A DNA stretch of 64,000 nt from Parashewanella sp965200795 (GTDB taxonomy: Bacteria > Pseudomonadota > Gammaproteobacteria > Enterobacterales > Shewanellaceae). Within the stretch, counting starts at the first letter, position 1; every line of letters starts with the position of its first letter. The stretch is taken from positions 49,133 through 113,132 of the forward strand of contig CBDAVB010000031.1 in assembly GCA_965200795.1 (NCBI GenBank). The letters are read 5' to 3'. Of the stretch, positions 39,635-49,212 are shown one piece after another. The notes under the pieces are model-generated. The model was not told where the DNA came from and ran no database searches. It saw nothing but the letters and a program-made list of their open reading frames with translations. Both the position numbers and the translations under genes were made by a program.

Positions 39635-42493
39635 TCATCCGGCCAGAAACCTTGTATAGGCCTGCTGAATAATTCCGGCGTAGTGCTCAATCTCTTCCGT
39701 TAACGTGACTTTATTGTTCAGCCTTAACAGAGCCCGTTTGTGAGAGAGGTTCCTGAAAAACTGGTAGCTTTGGATTAACTGGCGAACCTGTTCCGGCTCA
39801 ATAATGGCAAGCTCTGACAATACTGAGAAAATATTAAGGTTATCGGTCCGTCCGGCCAGTTCAGGGTTTCGGTTTGAGTAAGCCAGCACTAAAAACTGGG
39901 ACAGAAATTCGACATCAACAATGCCGCCGGCGCTGTATTTAAGGTCAAATTCACCTTCTTTTACCGATAGCAGGTGCTCGGTCATTTTATCCCGCATCTG
40001 ACGAACGGCTGCCGCTAAGCGAGGCACCTCTGTGCTATCGGTTAACACCCGCCGGCGGATATCATCAAACTGAACGCCGAGCGCTTTATCTCCGTACACT
40101 TTGCGGGCGCGGACTAACGCCTGCCGCTCCCAGGTTTTGGCCTGCTTTTGATATTGCCCGTAACTGCCGATGTCACTCACCAGCAGACCAGAGGCTCCTG
40201 AGGGTCTTAAGCGTGTATCCACTTCGTATAGCTCACCGGATGAGGTTCTGGTGGCGAATAAATGAATAATTCGTTGCGCCAGTTTGACATAAAAGCGGTT
40301 GCAGTCGACAGGCTTATCACCGTCGGTTTGCGAGTCAGCGTCAGTATTGCCGTGCAGAAACACTAAATCTAAGTCTGAGCCGTAACCCAGCTCGATGCCG
40401 CCTAACTTTCCGTAACCTATGACGGCAAAGCCTTTATCCGTCCCCGTTAAATAACTCGGTTTACCGTGACGGGCGGTGATTTGCCGCCATGCCTGATTTA
40501 CCACTTGCCCGATAATCGCTTCAGCCAGACGGGTTAAGTGAAAGCTCACCTCGGTGACAGGTAATACACCGGTAATATCCGCGGCGGCGATTTTTAATTG
40601 CTGAGTTAATTTAAACTGGCGCATGGTTTCCATCTGCTGCTCCATATCCTCTTGCGGAACTCGCAAACCGTATTGACGCGCCTCACTGACGTAATCATCA
40701 AAATTAGTGGTGTTATAAAGCTGAGCCGGATCAATGAGCTCATCCAACAACATCGGAAACCGGGCCAACTGCTCGGCAATCCAGGGACTTGACGCACAAA
40801 GACGCACAAGCTGCCGCCTTGCCCCCGGGTTTTCTAATAACAGTTCAAGATAGGTGATCCGACAAACAATTTGCTCAAGCACTTTACTGACAGGTCGCAG
40901 CAGTACAGCCGGTTTAAACTGCTCCTCTATCTCCGCCAAAATAAACGGCATTAACTTATCAAGTTTATCCTGCCCTTTCGGGCCGATCGGACGTTTAAAT
41001 ACCTCCGCGCGCCAGGCGTATAACACTTTTACAAAATCATTATCGTTTTGATTCCGCGCTTGCCACAGCCGCTCGCCCACCTTAAGTTCTTGCTCATTCC
41101 ATAAATGCTCAGCCCAGGAAATGTGCTCTTCCTCCGCTTGCTCGCCCCCGATCGAGCGCTTAAATTGCGCGTGCACCGATCGCATCACCTGCCTGATTTT
41201 AGCCCTGAGCCCGGTTTCACTCTCAGCTTGCATCGCCCAGCATAATCGCTGCCAATCGAGCGGCTGCTCAGGCAGGGTCTGCGTTTGTTTATCATCAATC
41301 GCCTGCAGTAAGTTTTCGAGTTTTCTCAGGAAGAGATAGCTATGTCGTAACTCGACCAGATCGTTATACCCCATCAGTCCCTGATTGAAAATACTGTCCA
41401 TCGAGATAAAAATATTCTGCTGACGTAAGTCCGTCTGACGACCGCCGTGAATAAGCTGATAATGCTGTACGATAAACTCAATCTCACGAATGCCGCCGGC
41501 ACCTAATTTAATGTTATCGACTAAATTGCGGCGTCTGACCTCCTGCGCCATCATACGCTTCATTTTGCGCAGCGCGTCTATGGCGGTGTAATCAATATAG
41601 CGGCGGTAATTAAAGGGGCGAAGCAGTTCGATGAGCTCGGTGCGCTCGGGACAGCGCGGCCCCAGCACTCTGGCTTTGACCATAGCGTAGCGTTCCCACT
41701 CACGACCCTGATCCTGATAGTAATGTTCAAGCGCGCTGTAACAGCACACCAGGGAGCCGCTGTCACCGTACGGACGTAAACGCATATCAACCCGATACAC
41801 AAAACCGTCGACCGTCACCTGATCTAACAAGGCAATCAGTTTTTGCCCCATTTTGGTAAAGAACTGCTGATTATCCAGCTCTTTTCTTCCGCCCCGGGTG
41901 AAGCCGGATTCAGGGTAGGCAAAGATCAGATCGACATCAGAAGAAAAATTAAGCTCGCCGCCGCCTAGCTTACCCATGCCCAAAATCATTAATTTCTGCA
42001 CGTCACCGTTTGCGTTAACGGGCGTACCGTAGCGCTGACAGAGAGTGGTAAACAGCCAGTCTCTGGCGCCGAGAACCAGAGTTTCAGCGAGGGCGGAAAG
42101 ATCCGCCAAGGATTGCTGAACATCGCCTGAATTTAAGAAATCACGCCAGGCAATGGTGACCAAATGGCGATTACGAAAATCGCGCAGCAGCTTTTTGGCC
42201 TGATCCGTATCGGTAACGTCAGTCAATTTTTTTTGCAGCATGATCCGGTAAAACAAACAGACATCATGCTCTTTAACTTCATCCGCCAGTGACGATATCC
42301 ACTGCGGATAGCGACGCAGCTGCGCATAGATGAAATCACTTAACCCCAGCGCGCACGTCAGCCGGAATTGATCCCCGGCAGTGAGATTATCAATAATCCG
42401 AGGAGCGATTGTTTTTATCTCAGCAAAACGCTGCTGCGCTATCGCGTTAACCGCTTCAGGTAAGGGCTTGTACCCGTTCAGGTCAAAGGTCAT
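39635..42493 (-). CDS. glnE: Bifunctional glutamine synthetase adenylyltransferase/deadenylase
   Basis: An approximately 952-residue enzyme that adenylylates and deadenylylates glutamine synthetase. Two nucleotidyltransferase domains are visible, each with its metal site: GELNFSSDVDLIFAYPE in the N-terminal half and ELGYGSDLDLVFLHG in the C-terminal half. Linker helices carry GAGGIREIEFIVQ and the matching SAGGIVDVEFLSQ. ATG at 42493 is taken as the start; a GTG at 42508 is also possible. It is convergent with acnB. Confidence 0.96.
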   Translation of the reverse strand: MTFDLNGYKPLPEAVNAIAQQRFAEIKTIAPRIIDNLTAGDQFRLTCALGLSDFIYAQLRRYPQWISSLADEVKEHDVCLFYRIMLQKKLTDVTDTDQAKKLLRDFRNRHLVTIAWRDFLNSGDVQQSLADLSALAETLVLGARDWLFTTLCQRYGTPVNANGDVQKLMILGMGKLGGGELNFSSDVDLIFAYPESGFTRGGRKELDNQQFFTKMGQKLIALLDQVTVDGFVYRVDMRLRPYGDSGSLVCCYSALEHYYQDQGREWERYAMVKARVLGPRCPERTELIELLRPFNYRRYIDYTAIDALRKMKRMMAQEVRRRNLVDNIKLGAGGIREIEFIVQHYQLIHGGRQTDLRQQNIFISMDSIFNQGLMGYNDLVELRHSYLFLRKLENLLQAIDDKQTQTLPEQPLDWQRLCWAMQAESETGLRAKIRQVMRSVHAQFKRSIGGEQAEEEHISWAEHLWNEQELKVGERLWQARNQNDNDFVKVLYAWRAEVFKRPIGPKGQDKLDKLMPFILAEIEEQFKPAVLLRPVSKVLEQIVCRITYLELLLENPGARRQLVRLCASSPWIAEQLARFPMLLDELIDPAQLYNTTNFDDYVSEARQYGLRVPQEDMEQQMETMRQFKLTQQLKIAAADITGVLPVTEVSFHLTRLAEAIIGQVVNQAWRQITARHGKPSYLTGTDKGFAVIGYGKLGGIELGYGSDLDLVFLHGNTDADSQTDGDKPVDCNRFYVKLAQRIIHLFATRTSSGELYEVDTRLRPSGASGLLVSDIGSYGQYQKQAKTWERQALVRARKVYGDKALGVQFDDIRRRVLTDSTEVPRLAAAVRQMRDKMTEHLLSVKEGEFDLKYSAGGIVDVEFLSQFLVLAYSNRNPELAGRTDNLNIFSVLSELAIIEPEQVRQLIQSYQFFRNLSHKRALLRLNNKVTLTEEIEHYAGIIQQAYTRFLAG

Positions 42494-42546
42494 AATCTCC
42501 GGTAACACCTTTTATGTCGGTGATGGCATCAGTTGGTAACTATTCG

Positions 42547-42681
42547 TTTTACCGTCACTCCCGCGAAAGCAGGGGTCCGGTGACTTTCTGATTTTACTGT
42601 AAAAAGCGTGACGGATATCTGCGTCCGCGGAAGATGACAAATACTCAAAACTTTTCGTCAGCTACTTATCGTCAGCCGCTT
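42547..42681. repeat. Family C repeat followed by two MITE-A ends
   Basis: CGTCACTCCCGCGAAAGCAGG near 42550 and CTGCGTCCGCGGAAGATGAC near 42619 are arms of a family C palindrome. Directly after it come two tandem MITE-A terminal sequences, CTTTTCGTCAGCTACTTA and CTTATCGTCAGCCGCTT. They occupy the glnE/lipoprotein divergent intergenic region. No gene is seen between 42494 and 42851. Confidence 0.65.
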
Positions 42682-42851
42682 TCTTTTGATCCTAACGGCC
42701 AATATATAAAAAAGCCATTGATTAAAAATAAATTCAGTATTTTGTGGTTTAATAACTTTCCGGCACAATACCGATAATGACAAATATTTTGTCCCGGCCG
42801 CGCAAGCCGGAACGACAATACTGTTTATCACATCACAATTTTGGAGCTTAT

Positions 42852-43829
42852 ATGGCAGAAATGCTAAAACGGGCGCTGTTATCCGCTCTGGCGCTAGTTA
42901 CGCTTATCGGCATCAGCGGCTGCGGAGATGACAGACCCGATAAAATTGCTCAGTACCTGCAACTGGCCGCCAACCGAATGCAGGCGCTGGCCTCAGAACT
43001 CAACAGCGGCCACATTCGCAACGCGGTTTTACTCAAGCAGTACGCCAGAATTCTGGAGCGGAAAAAACCGGAACTCTCGCCGTTATTAGAACAACTCGCG
43101 CTGGACGCGACGGATCAGGGCCCGATTTATCAGAGCTTAAAGCGACGTTTAGCTGACGCTAAGGTCGCCGGCAATTTTGCCGGTCTTGACGAGCAACTCA
43201 AAGAAGTGGAAAACATTTATCAAGCGGCCGATCCGAGTTTGTATAATGATATGCTGTCCGACCCGCTCAATGCCGTCGCTGATATGTCCGATGGCGCGCT
43301 GGCGCGCGTTAATGCCATGAGCAAAGCATCCGAATTATCAGCCAACGGCGCGCGGGATTTTGGTGCCGGCAGTCAGTTGGTGGGCAATCCGGCGTACGGC
43401 AGCTGGCAGACCAACAGCAGCGGTATGTCGTTTTGGGCCTGGTACGGCATGTACGCCGCCTTTTCTAATTTATTCCGCTCGCCGATCTATTACGACAACT
43501 GGTCAAGACGCCGCGGGTACAGTTATTACGGCGATTATGGTCGCTATCGCTATACCTCGCCCAAGCAATATCAGCGTCAGGAAAGCCTGTATCAAAACAC
43601 TAAAAAGCGTTTTTCAAATCAGGGTCGTCAGTTTAAAAGCCCGTACGCGAAAACCCGCACCGGCTCAGCAAGCCTGAGCCGCGGCAGTCAGGCATCGCGA
43701 AAAACCTTCAGAGGTTCAGGCGGTAAATTCCGTTCAAATTACTCAAAAGCCAACAGCGCGAAAAGAAGCGGCGGCGGTTTCAGAAATTCATCCGGTAGAA
43801 CATCACGCGGCATCCGCCGCGGTAAATAA
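42852..43829 (+). CDS. Lipoprotein with basic Arg/Ser/Gly-rich tail
   Basis: The ATG at 42852 is chosen because the signal peptide begins there and TTGGAG precedes it. The lipobox is ISGC (Cys near residue 24). The central part is helical and contains an aromatic segment (SFWAWYGMYAAFSNLF and YYDNWSRRRGYSYYG). The last about 90 residues are rich in Arg, Lys, Ser and Gly. It is not a recognised family; its link to the cluster comes from the 20-bp spacing to the DUF350 gene. By position it may play the part of E. coli YjfM, a surface partner of YjfL, but similarity to YjfM is not evident. Confidence 0.7.
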   Translation: MAEMLKRALLSALALVTLIGISGCGDDRPDKIAQYLQLAANRMQALASELNSGHIRNAVLLKQYARILERKKPELSPLLEQLALDATDQGPIYQSLKRRLADAKVAGNFAGLDEQLKEVENIYQAADPSLYNDMLSDPLNAVADMSDGALARVNAMSKASELSANGARDFGAGSQLVGNPAYGSWQTNSSGMSFWAWYGMYAAFSNLFRSPIYYDNWSRRRGYSYYGDYGRYRYTSPKQYQRQESLYQNTKKRFSNQGRQFKSPYAKTRTGSASLSRGSQASRKTFRGSGGKFRSNYSKANSAKRSGGGFRNSSGRTSRGIRRGK

Positions 43830-43849
43830 ATGAAGCTTAAGGAAAGAAG

Positions 43850-44755
43850 ATGAACATGTTTTCACTACAGGAATACGGCCTCACACAGGAATTAATGATC
43901 ATTGTGCTGATTGATCTGGCCATTGCGATGTTACTGCTGACGTTAATGCGCTACCTGCTCGGCTGGAGCGCAAAAGTAGACAGTAACCGCGAACTGGCTG
44001 AGCGGGATAATTTCGCCTTCGGGATCAGCACCGCGGGCGCTATCGCCGCTCTCGGAATTGTACTGACCGGTGCGATTACCGGTGAAGCGGCGCGTGACTA
44101 TACGACTGAGGCTGTCGGCCTCACCGCTTACGGTGTTACCGGCATTATTCTGATCAAGCTCGGCCGTTTTTTACACGACAAAATCGCCCTTAACGAATTT
44201 AATAAAACTGAGAGTATTCTCGGCGGTAATGTTTCGGTCGCCATTGTTGATGCCGGCGCCGCGGTTGCCACGGCGATTATTATCAGAGCGACACTGTTAT
44301 GGGCGGAAGACCTCACCTTAGTCACCTTTATCGCGATTTTCGGCGGCTTTTTAATTTCGCAGCTGATGCTGGTGTTACTCACTCGCTGGCGTGAACGCGG
44401 CTTTGCTAAGCGTAACCAGAACGACTCATTCCAGAAAGCTCTGAAGAAGGGTAATGTCGCCCTGTCCGTCAGGCACGCCGGTTATATGATTGCCATGGGG
44501 CTGAGCTTCAACGCCGCCAGTCACTTTATCGAATTCTCGCCTTACGCTTATGTCAGTAATCTGATCGCCTGGCTGGTATTCTCGATCATCATGTTGGTGG
44601 CGCTTTCGCTGCTGCAGGCGATGGTGAAAGCTGTGGTGCTGTCAAAAATCAATCGTACGGTTGAAGTGGAGCAGCAGCATAACGTGGGGCTGGCGGCGAT
44701 TGAAATGGCAATCAGCATCGCGGTCGCGCTAATTCTTACGGCGCTGATGGCATGA
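43850..44755 (+). CDS. Tandem DUF350 membrane protein (YjfL-like)
   Basis: A 301-residue polytopic protein made of two DUF350 units, each with about four membrane helices. The first contains RDNFAFGISTAGAIAALGIV and the second NVALSVRHAGYMIAMGLSF. E. coli YjfL has a single unit of about 130 residues. The second helix pair is followed by the acidic/hydrophobic C-terminus. Its stop overlaps the next gene by 4 bases, so it is co-translated with the spermidine-synthase-like protein. Function is unknown; membrane transport or sensing is inferred. Confidence 0.85.
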   Translation: MNMFSLQEYGLTQELMIIVLIDLAIAMLLLTLMRYLLGWSAKVDSNRELAERDNFAFGISTAGAIAALGIVLTGAITGEAARDYTTEAVGLTAYGVTGIILIKLGRFLHDKIALNEFNKTESILGGNVSVAIVDAGAAVATAIIIRATLLWAEDLTLVTFIAIFGGFLISQLMLVLLTRWRERGFAKRNQNDSFQKALKKGNVALSVRHAGYMIAMGLSFNAASHFIEFSPYAYVSNLIAWLVFSIIMLVALSLLQAMVKAVVLSKINRTVEVEQQHNVGLAAIEMAISIAVALILTALMA

Positions 44756-46476
44756 GCCGGACGCTGAGCCGCTCGCCAGATCCGGGGCGGTCCTTGTCCC
44801 GGATTGATGATATGTTACTGCTGTTGATCATGGGGGTATTGGCCGCCTGCGGTTTGATCTACGAGTACCTGTTATCTCACTATGCCGGTCGTATTTTAGG
44901 GGCGCTTGAAGCCGCCATTTATACCATGATCGGCATTATGATTGTCTCCATGGGGATCGGTGCTTTTGGCGCCCGTAAAATTAAAGACGCGTTCACGGGC
45001 TTCGCGACATTAGAGCTTATCGTCGCCGTTTGCGGATCCGGCGCCGTTTTATTCACCGCCGCCGTTATCGGTTTTACCTCTGAGTTTCCGCTGATTATCG
45101 CTGACACTTTCAACCTTCCTCCTGATCAGCTTCCCGACGGCGGCAGTATTCACACCCTGCGAACCGTCACTGAGTATTTACCTTATGCCTGGGGAACGAT
45201 TCTGGGGTTAATGATCGGTATGGAGATTCCGTTAATCGCCCGGGTTCGCCAGGCGTTATCTGAAGAACACTTATTGCATAATGCCGGCACCATTTACGGA
45301 GCGGATTATATCGGAGCGGGTATCGGCGCCGCCGTCTGGGTCGGCTTTATGCTGGCAATGGATATTGAGTTCGCCGCTACGCTGACCGCCAGCGCTAACC
45401 TGATTGCCGGCTTTGTGTTTTTGTTTCGCTTTCGAGATCGTATTCGTCATTTTGCGCCGCTAGTTACCGGTCATGTGCTGGCAGGCTTTTTATTACTGGC
45501 GCTGGCCGCGTTTGGCCCTGACTGGCAGCAAGGGTTTAATAATCTGCTTTATAAGGACAAGGTGGTCTACAGTCAGGCGACACGTTTCCAGCAGGTGACG
45601 TTTACCGAGCGCCTGCGGGGGAACGGGCTTGAGCCGGTTTACTCAATGTACATTAACGGCCGCCTGCAGTTTTCCAGTGAGGATGAGCATATTTATCATT
45701 CATTTTTAGTCGATCCGGTTATGGCCATCAGCCCGAGACACGATAAAATTCTGATCATCGGCGGCGGTGACGGCCTTGGTCTTAAACAAGTTCTGAAGTG
45801 GAAGCCTGAGCAGGTTACCCTGATGGATCTGGATCATGAGCTGGTCAATTTATTCGACAGCGATGATACGCCGATGCCTGAATATTTAAGCCGCCGTCTG
45901 CGAAAACTCAACGCTAACGCACTCAATGATCCTCGTGTGTCGCTTATCTTTGACGACGCGTTTAACGGCGTCGATAAGCTCATCAGAAAACAGCGGAAAT
46001 TCGACACCATTATTGTCGACTTGCCGGATCCCAGTCATCCGGATCTGAACAAGCTGTATTCCGACGTCTTCTACCGAAAACTCAGAGAATTACTGAGCGC
46101 CGACGGCGGGATTAATATTCAGTCCACCTCGCCTTATCATGCTCGTAAGGCTTTTATCTCTGTCGGAAAAACACTGGCGCTGGCGGGGTTTCATGTACAG
46201 CAGTATCATCACAACGTCCCGAGCTTCGGTGAGTGGGGCTGGACAATCGCCACGCTCAGCGGCAAAAATCCGCGAGCTCGTCTGGAGCGGATATCTTCGT
46301 TCTCTGTCAAAGAGCAATGGCTAACGCCTGAGCTGGCGAGAGCGGCGTTTGTATTCCCCGGTAATTTTTATCACGACGCGGACAAGATAAAAGCTAACGT
46401 TTTAGGCTCGTTACGGCTTTACCGGTACCATCAGAAAGCCTGGTCACAGGAGCAGGGTATCGAAGCCTTAAATTAA
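44752..46476 (+). CDS. Membrane-anchored spermidine-synthase-like protein
   Basis: A 574-residue protein. The N-terminal about 245 residues have about seven membrane helices. The C-terminal part is a SpeE-type domain: ILIIGGGDGLGLKQVLKW (binding loop), VTLMDLDHELVNL, and IIVDLPDPSHPDLNKLYSDV followed by FYRKL. The DxxDP-type catalytic region is kept in the form DLPDPSHP. Such fusions are often found with DUF350, PspA and DUF4178 genes. The substrate is presumably a polyamine or an aminopropyl group, but this is inference. Confidence 0.85.
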   Translation: MSRTLSRSPDPGRSLSRIDDMLLLLIMGVLAACGLIYEYLLSHYAGRILGALEAAIYTMIGIMIVSMGIGAFGARKIKDAFTGFATLELIVAVCGSGAVLFTAAVIGFTSEFPLIIADTFNLPPDQLPDGGSIHTLRTVTEYLPYAWGTILGLMIGMEIPLIARVRQALSEEHLLHNAGTIYGADYIGAGIGAAVWVGFMLAMDIEFAATLTASANLIAGFVFLFRFRDRIRHFAPLVTGHVLAGFLLLALAAFGPDWQQGFNNLLYKDKVVYSQATRFQQVTFTERLRGNGLEPVYSMYINGRLQFSSEDEHIYHSFLVDPVMAISPRHDKILIIGGGDGLGLKQVLKWKPEQVTLMDLDHELVNLFDSDDTPMPEYLSRRLRKLNANALNDPRVSLIFDDAFNGVDKLIRKQRKFDTIIVDLPDPSHPDLNKLYSDVFYRKLRELLSADGGINIQSTSPYHARKAFISVGKTLALAGFHVQQYHHNVPSFGEWGWTIATLSGKNPRARLERISSFSVKEQWLTPELARAAFVFPGNFYHDADKIKANVLGSLRLYRYHQKAWSQEQGIEALN

Positions 46477-46501
46477 GTGTAAAATAATCGAAAGAAAGCA
46501 C

Positions 46502-46553
46502 TTGACATATTATGTCGAGTTGCTAAAGTTGAAACCAAGACATAATATGTCAA
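46502..46553 (+). promoter_or_regulatory. Internal promoter overlapped by a paired palindromic operator
   Basis: TTGACATATTATGTC (46502-46516) and GACATAATATGTCAA (46539-46553) form a perfect 15-bp inverted repeat with a 22-base gap. Each arm is itself nearly palindromic (GACATATTATGTC), so two dimer sites about 37 bp apart are present. The first arm includes a consensus -35 (TTGACA); TAAAGT at 46524-46529 with 16-base spacing is a plausible -10. It lies immediately before yjfI. The regulator is unknown. Confidence 0.65.
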
Positions 46554-46564
46554 TAAGGATGAAC

Positions 46565-46978
46565 ATGAACATTCACACGATTGCAAATTATTTAAACGGA
46601 CTTGGCGATCAAGGGCAGACGGGCTTTACTTTTGACTGCATACCTATCGATGGTGAAGTTGAGGTACTGCAGGTAAACGTCGCCGGCCGTGAAGAAATTC
46701 CGGTGTTTATCTCTGTTACCGATAACCAGGTTTTGTGTATCAGTTATTTATGGGATGAAAGTGAAGTTATCTGTGAAAAACGAACGGACATGTTCCGGAC
46801 CATGCTTGAATTAAATATTCCGATGCCGCTGTCGGCTTTTGCCAAAGTTGATGAAAAATACGTGGTTTACGGGGCTTTGTCACTTAATTCAAGCATGAAT
46901 GAAATTGAGCAGGAAGTGGCGGTTCTGTCCGACAACTGTATTGAAGTCATCGACGAAATGGTCGCCTATCTGAAATAA
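46565..46978 (+). CDS. yjfI: YjfI-like DUF2170 protein
   Basis: The ATG at 46565 is chosen from the AAGGA site just before it; this gives 137 residues, close to the 133 of E. coli YjfI. Recognisable segments are the N-terminal MNIHTIANYLNGL, EVEVLQVNVAGREEIPVFIS and the VYGALSLNSSMNEIEQEVAV C-terminal part. The cytoplasmic protein is of unknown function. It is 11 bp upstream of the PspA homologue, as in E. coli yjfIJ. Confidence 0.85.
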   Translation: MNIHTIANYLNGLGDQGQTGFTFDCIPIDGEVEVLQVNVAGREEIPVFISVTDNQVLCISYLWDESEVICEKRTDMFRTMLELNIPMPLSAFAKVDEKYVVYGALSLNSSMNEIEQEVAVLSDNCIEVIDEMVAYLK

Positions 46979-46989
46979 GGAGAAATACC

Positions 46990-47679
46990 ATGGGCATTTT
47001 AAACAAAATCCTCACCGCATTTCGCGGCGGCGCTGCTGAAATCGGTGAAAGTATTGTAGACGCCAACTCAACTCGTATCTTTGAGCAAGAGATCCGTGAC
47101 GCCAAAAAACACTTAACCAACGCCAAGCGTGAACTTACCGATGTGATGGCGAAAGAGATGCAAGCCGGTCGTGAGGTCGAGCGCCTGAAGCGCAGCGTTG
47201 AAGAGCACGAAGGTTACGCGACTCAGGCGTTAGAGCAGGGTAATGAGGAACTGGCGCTTGAAGTGGCCGAGAAAATCGCTCAGCTTGATCAGGAGCTGTC
47301 CGAGCAGCAGTCAGCGAACGACAGTTACAATCAACACGCGGCACGCCTGAAAGAGCTGGTTAAAAAAACCGAAAGACAGCTTTCTGATTACCAGCGCCAG
47401 TTAAGCATGGTGAAAACCACCGAGAGCGTTCAAAAAGCCACGGCGACGATTACTGATTCTTTCGCTTCCAGCAACTCTAAGCTGATGAACGCCAAAGACT
47501 CATTAGAACGCATTAAAGCCCGTCAGCAACAATTTGACGATAAGCTTAAAGCCGCTGAAACCCTTGAAGATGAAAACAGTGATAAGTCATTACAGGCGAA
47601 ACTGGCTGAAGCGGGAATCGGTGAGAAGAAATCGGACGCTAATGCCGTTTTGGACAGGCTGAAAGCCAAAAAAGGTTAA
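46990..47679 (+). CDS. yjfJ: PspA/IM30 family protein (YjfJ-like)
   Basis: A 229-residue coiled-coil protein of the ESCRT-III-like PspA/Vipp1 family. The N-terminal MGILNKILTAFRGGAAEIGE forms the membrane-binding amphipathic helix, and long coiled coils follow (residues 30-150). A GGAG ribosome site precedes it. PspA proteins stabilise damaged inner membranes. The neighbours (YjfI, YjfK, DUF350) assign it to the YjfJ branch rather than the pspABC operon. Confidence 0.9.
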   Translation: MGILNKILTAFRGGAAEIGESIVDANSTRIFEQEIRDAKKHLTNAKRELTDVMAKEMQAGREVERLKRSVEEHEGYATQALEQGNEELALEVAEKIAQLDQELSEQQSANDSYNQHAARLKELVKKTERQLSDYQRQLSMVKTTESVQKATATITDSFASSNSKLMNAKDSLERIKARQQQFDDKLKAAETLEDENSDKSLQAKLAEAGIGEKKSDANAVLDRLKAKKG

Positions 47680-47797
47680 TCAAACCCGGTAATGCCTGCC
47701 TCGCCGGGCATTAGACATTGCTCTTGAGGTTAGCGTTCAGCCTCCCCGTTCTGCCAATTTTCCGGCTCCTGCGCTGGTTATTGAATTGGTTTTTTAT

Positions 47798-47846
47798 GCG
47801 ACTTATGCCGGCCGTTTCCCGACCCTGCCGCGTCAAGTCGCTTTTT
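47798..47846 (+). terminator. Possible terminator or attenuator between yjfJ and yjfK
   Basis: GCGACTT (47798-47804) pairs with AAGTCGC (47835-47841), followed by TTTTT. The loop is long and contains a CGGC/GCCG inner stem. It lies 35 bp before the yjfK start, so it could reduce read-through into yjfK. Confidence 0.4.
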
Positions 47847-47880
47847 GTTTATGCGATCAATAATGATTGGAGTACAAGTT

Positions 47881-48525
47881 ATGGGATTTTTTAACTCACT
47901 ATTCTCAAAGCCGGAAACACCAACCAGAGAGCTGACACGGCCTGATGATCTGGTCACCGGAGATATGATCACATTAGATGACAGCTTTGCCCTTCCCCCG
48001 CAACTTAAAGGTAAGCAGCTAAAAGTTGAGGCCGTTAATACTTATGAATACGAGCACAGCCGTACCACCGAGTGGCAGCTAAAAGGCACCGGAAATCAAG
48101 CCGTTTTTCTGACCTTAGATAAAGATGATGAGGTTTACCTGGCGTTTTCTATCAAACTGACCCGTGACAAAGTTGAACAGCTTTTTAATATAGAGCAGTT
48201 TAGCGGGATTTTTGAAGAGCCGGGTGAAGCGCGGCTCACTGTTACCGAAGGTCATCCTTTTCCGGAGTTATCGCAGTGGCTGGGTAAAAATTACCGGCAA
48301 ACCACGTTTGCTCAATTCGGTTATTTCCATCCGGAGGATTACCGTAAAAGCCAACCTTCTCAGTATGAGGGTGAAAATCAAGGCGAACCGTTTGAAAGCT
48401 ACCAGCTTATTGATGATACCGAAAACTACGCCGTCGAAGCGGAGGTTTACGAGGGCGGAGAAACGGAAGTCAGCTTAATTCTCTATCGCCCTGTGACGGA
48501 TATACGAGAATACTGGCCTGTCTAG
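47881..48525 (+). CDS. yjfK: YjfK-like DUF2491 protein
   Basis: The ATG at 47881 begins MGFFNSLFSKPETPTREL and has TTGGAGT upstream. The 214-residue product has the DUF2491 features: a beta-rich central part (EYEHSRTTEWQLKGTGNQAVF) and the C-terminal RPVTDIREYWPV. E. coli YjfK has a similar length. It completes the yjfI-yjfJ-yjfK order. Function is unknown. Confidence 0.82.
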   Translation: MGFFNSLFSKPETPTRELTRPDDLVTGDMITLDDSFALPPQLKGKQLKVEAVNTYEYEHSRTTEWQLKGTGNQAVFLTLDKDDEVYLAFSIKLTRDKVEQLFNIEQFSGIFEEPGEARLTVTEGHPFPELSQWLGKNYRQTTFAQFGYFHPEDYRKSQPSQYEGENQGEPFESYQLIDDTENYAVEAEVYEGGETEVSLILYRPVTDIREYWPV

Positions 48526-48580
48526 AGTCAGTATTAATTTTGCAAGGATTTGATTTAGGCTCTTATTGGATTCCAGACTG

Positions 48581-49192
48581 CTAGCATACCAGCAGCTCGA
48601 TTAATGGTTCGAGCAGTCCTTTTCCTCGTAGCCCTACATTATGCACAAACTCAAAAAAGCCAAGATAAAGTGGTAGTTTTTCCTGTGATAAACCACGGTG
48701 AGGCCTCAGCCAACTCCTGAGTAATGACCAGAAACCTTCTATCGTATTGACGTGTACCTCATAAATTCCGTCACCATCATCATCCCTTGCGTACTCGTGT
48801 TTCCCGTGACAAACGCTCTTGTGCTTGTAGCCCCAATCTTCGAGGGAGTCATAGATATTGTACTCATCTGTATATACCGTTGAACCAGACTTCACTAACT
48901 TCTCAATGATCGGTTTGATTGTAACTTTTTAAACGTTCTCAAGCAGGCTTATTGCAACTTCCCCACCTCGCTTGATCATACCGAATACTGGTGGTTTTTC
49001 TGAAGCCATTGTTCCTCTGCCGGGAGCACCTTTAAGTCTTCTTTTTCTTGGCTTTCGCTTCAGATTTTTTTACGGCCTCTGGATATCCTTTATGGCCAGC
49101 AACCACATACATTTCATCAAATTCAACTTCACCTTCAAGGATGGCTTTAGTCTTGATCAAAGATCACTTAAATGCTGCGCTAAAATTAGCCC
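48581..49192 (-). pseudogene. IS1595-family transposase remnant
   Basis: The C-terminal part is intact from 48895 (STVYTDEYNIYDSL, VHVNTIEGFWSLLRSWLRPH, KLPLYLGFFEFVHN). Upstream on the same strand the frames are broken but still readable: ILEGEVEFDEMYVVAGHKGY, then PEAVKKSEAKAKKKKT, then EKPPVFGMIKRGGEVA. These are consecutive IS1595 (ISXO2-type) blocks separated by frameshifts. It is inactive. Confidence 0.82.
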
Positions 49193-49212
49193 AAGGTGTT
49201 AAAACGCTCAGA

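Noticed and set aside
47686..47715. Hairpin TAATGCC/GGCATTA after yjfJ as a terminator
   Set aside because: The stem is short and no T run follows; the hairpin at 47798 is the better candidate.
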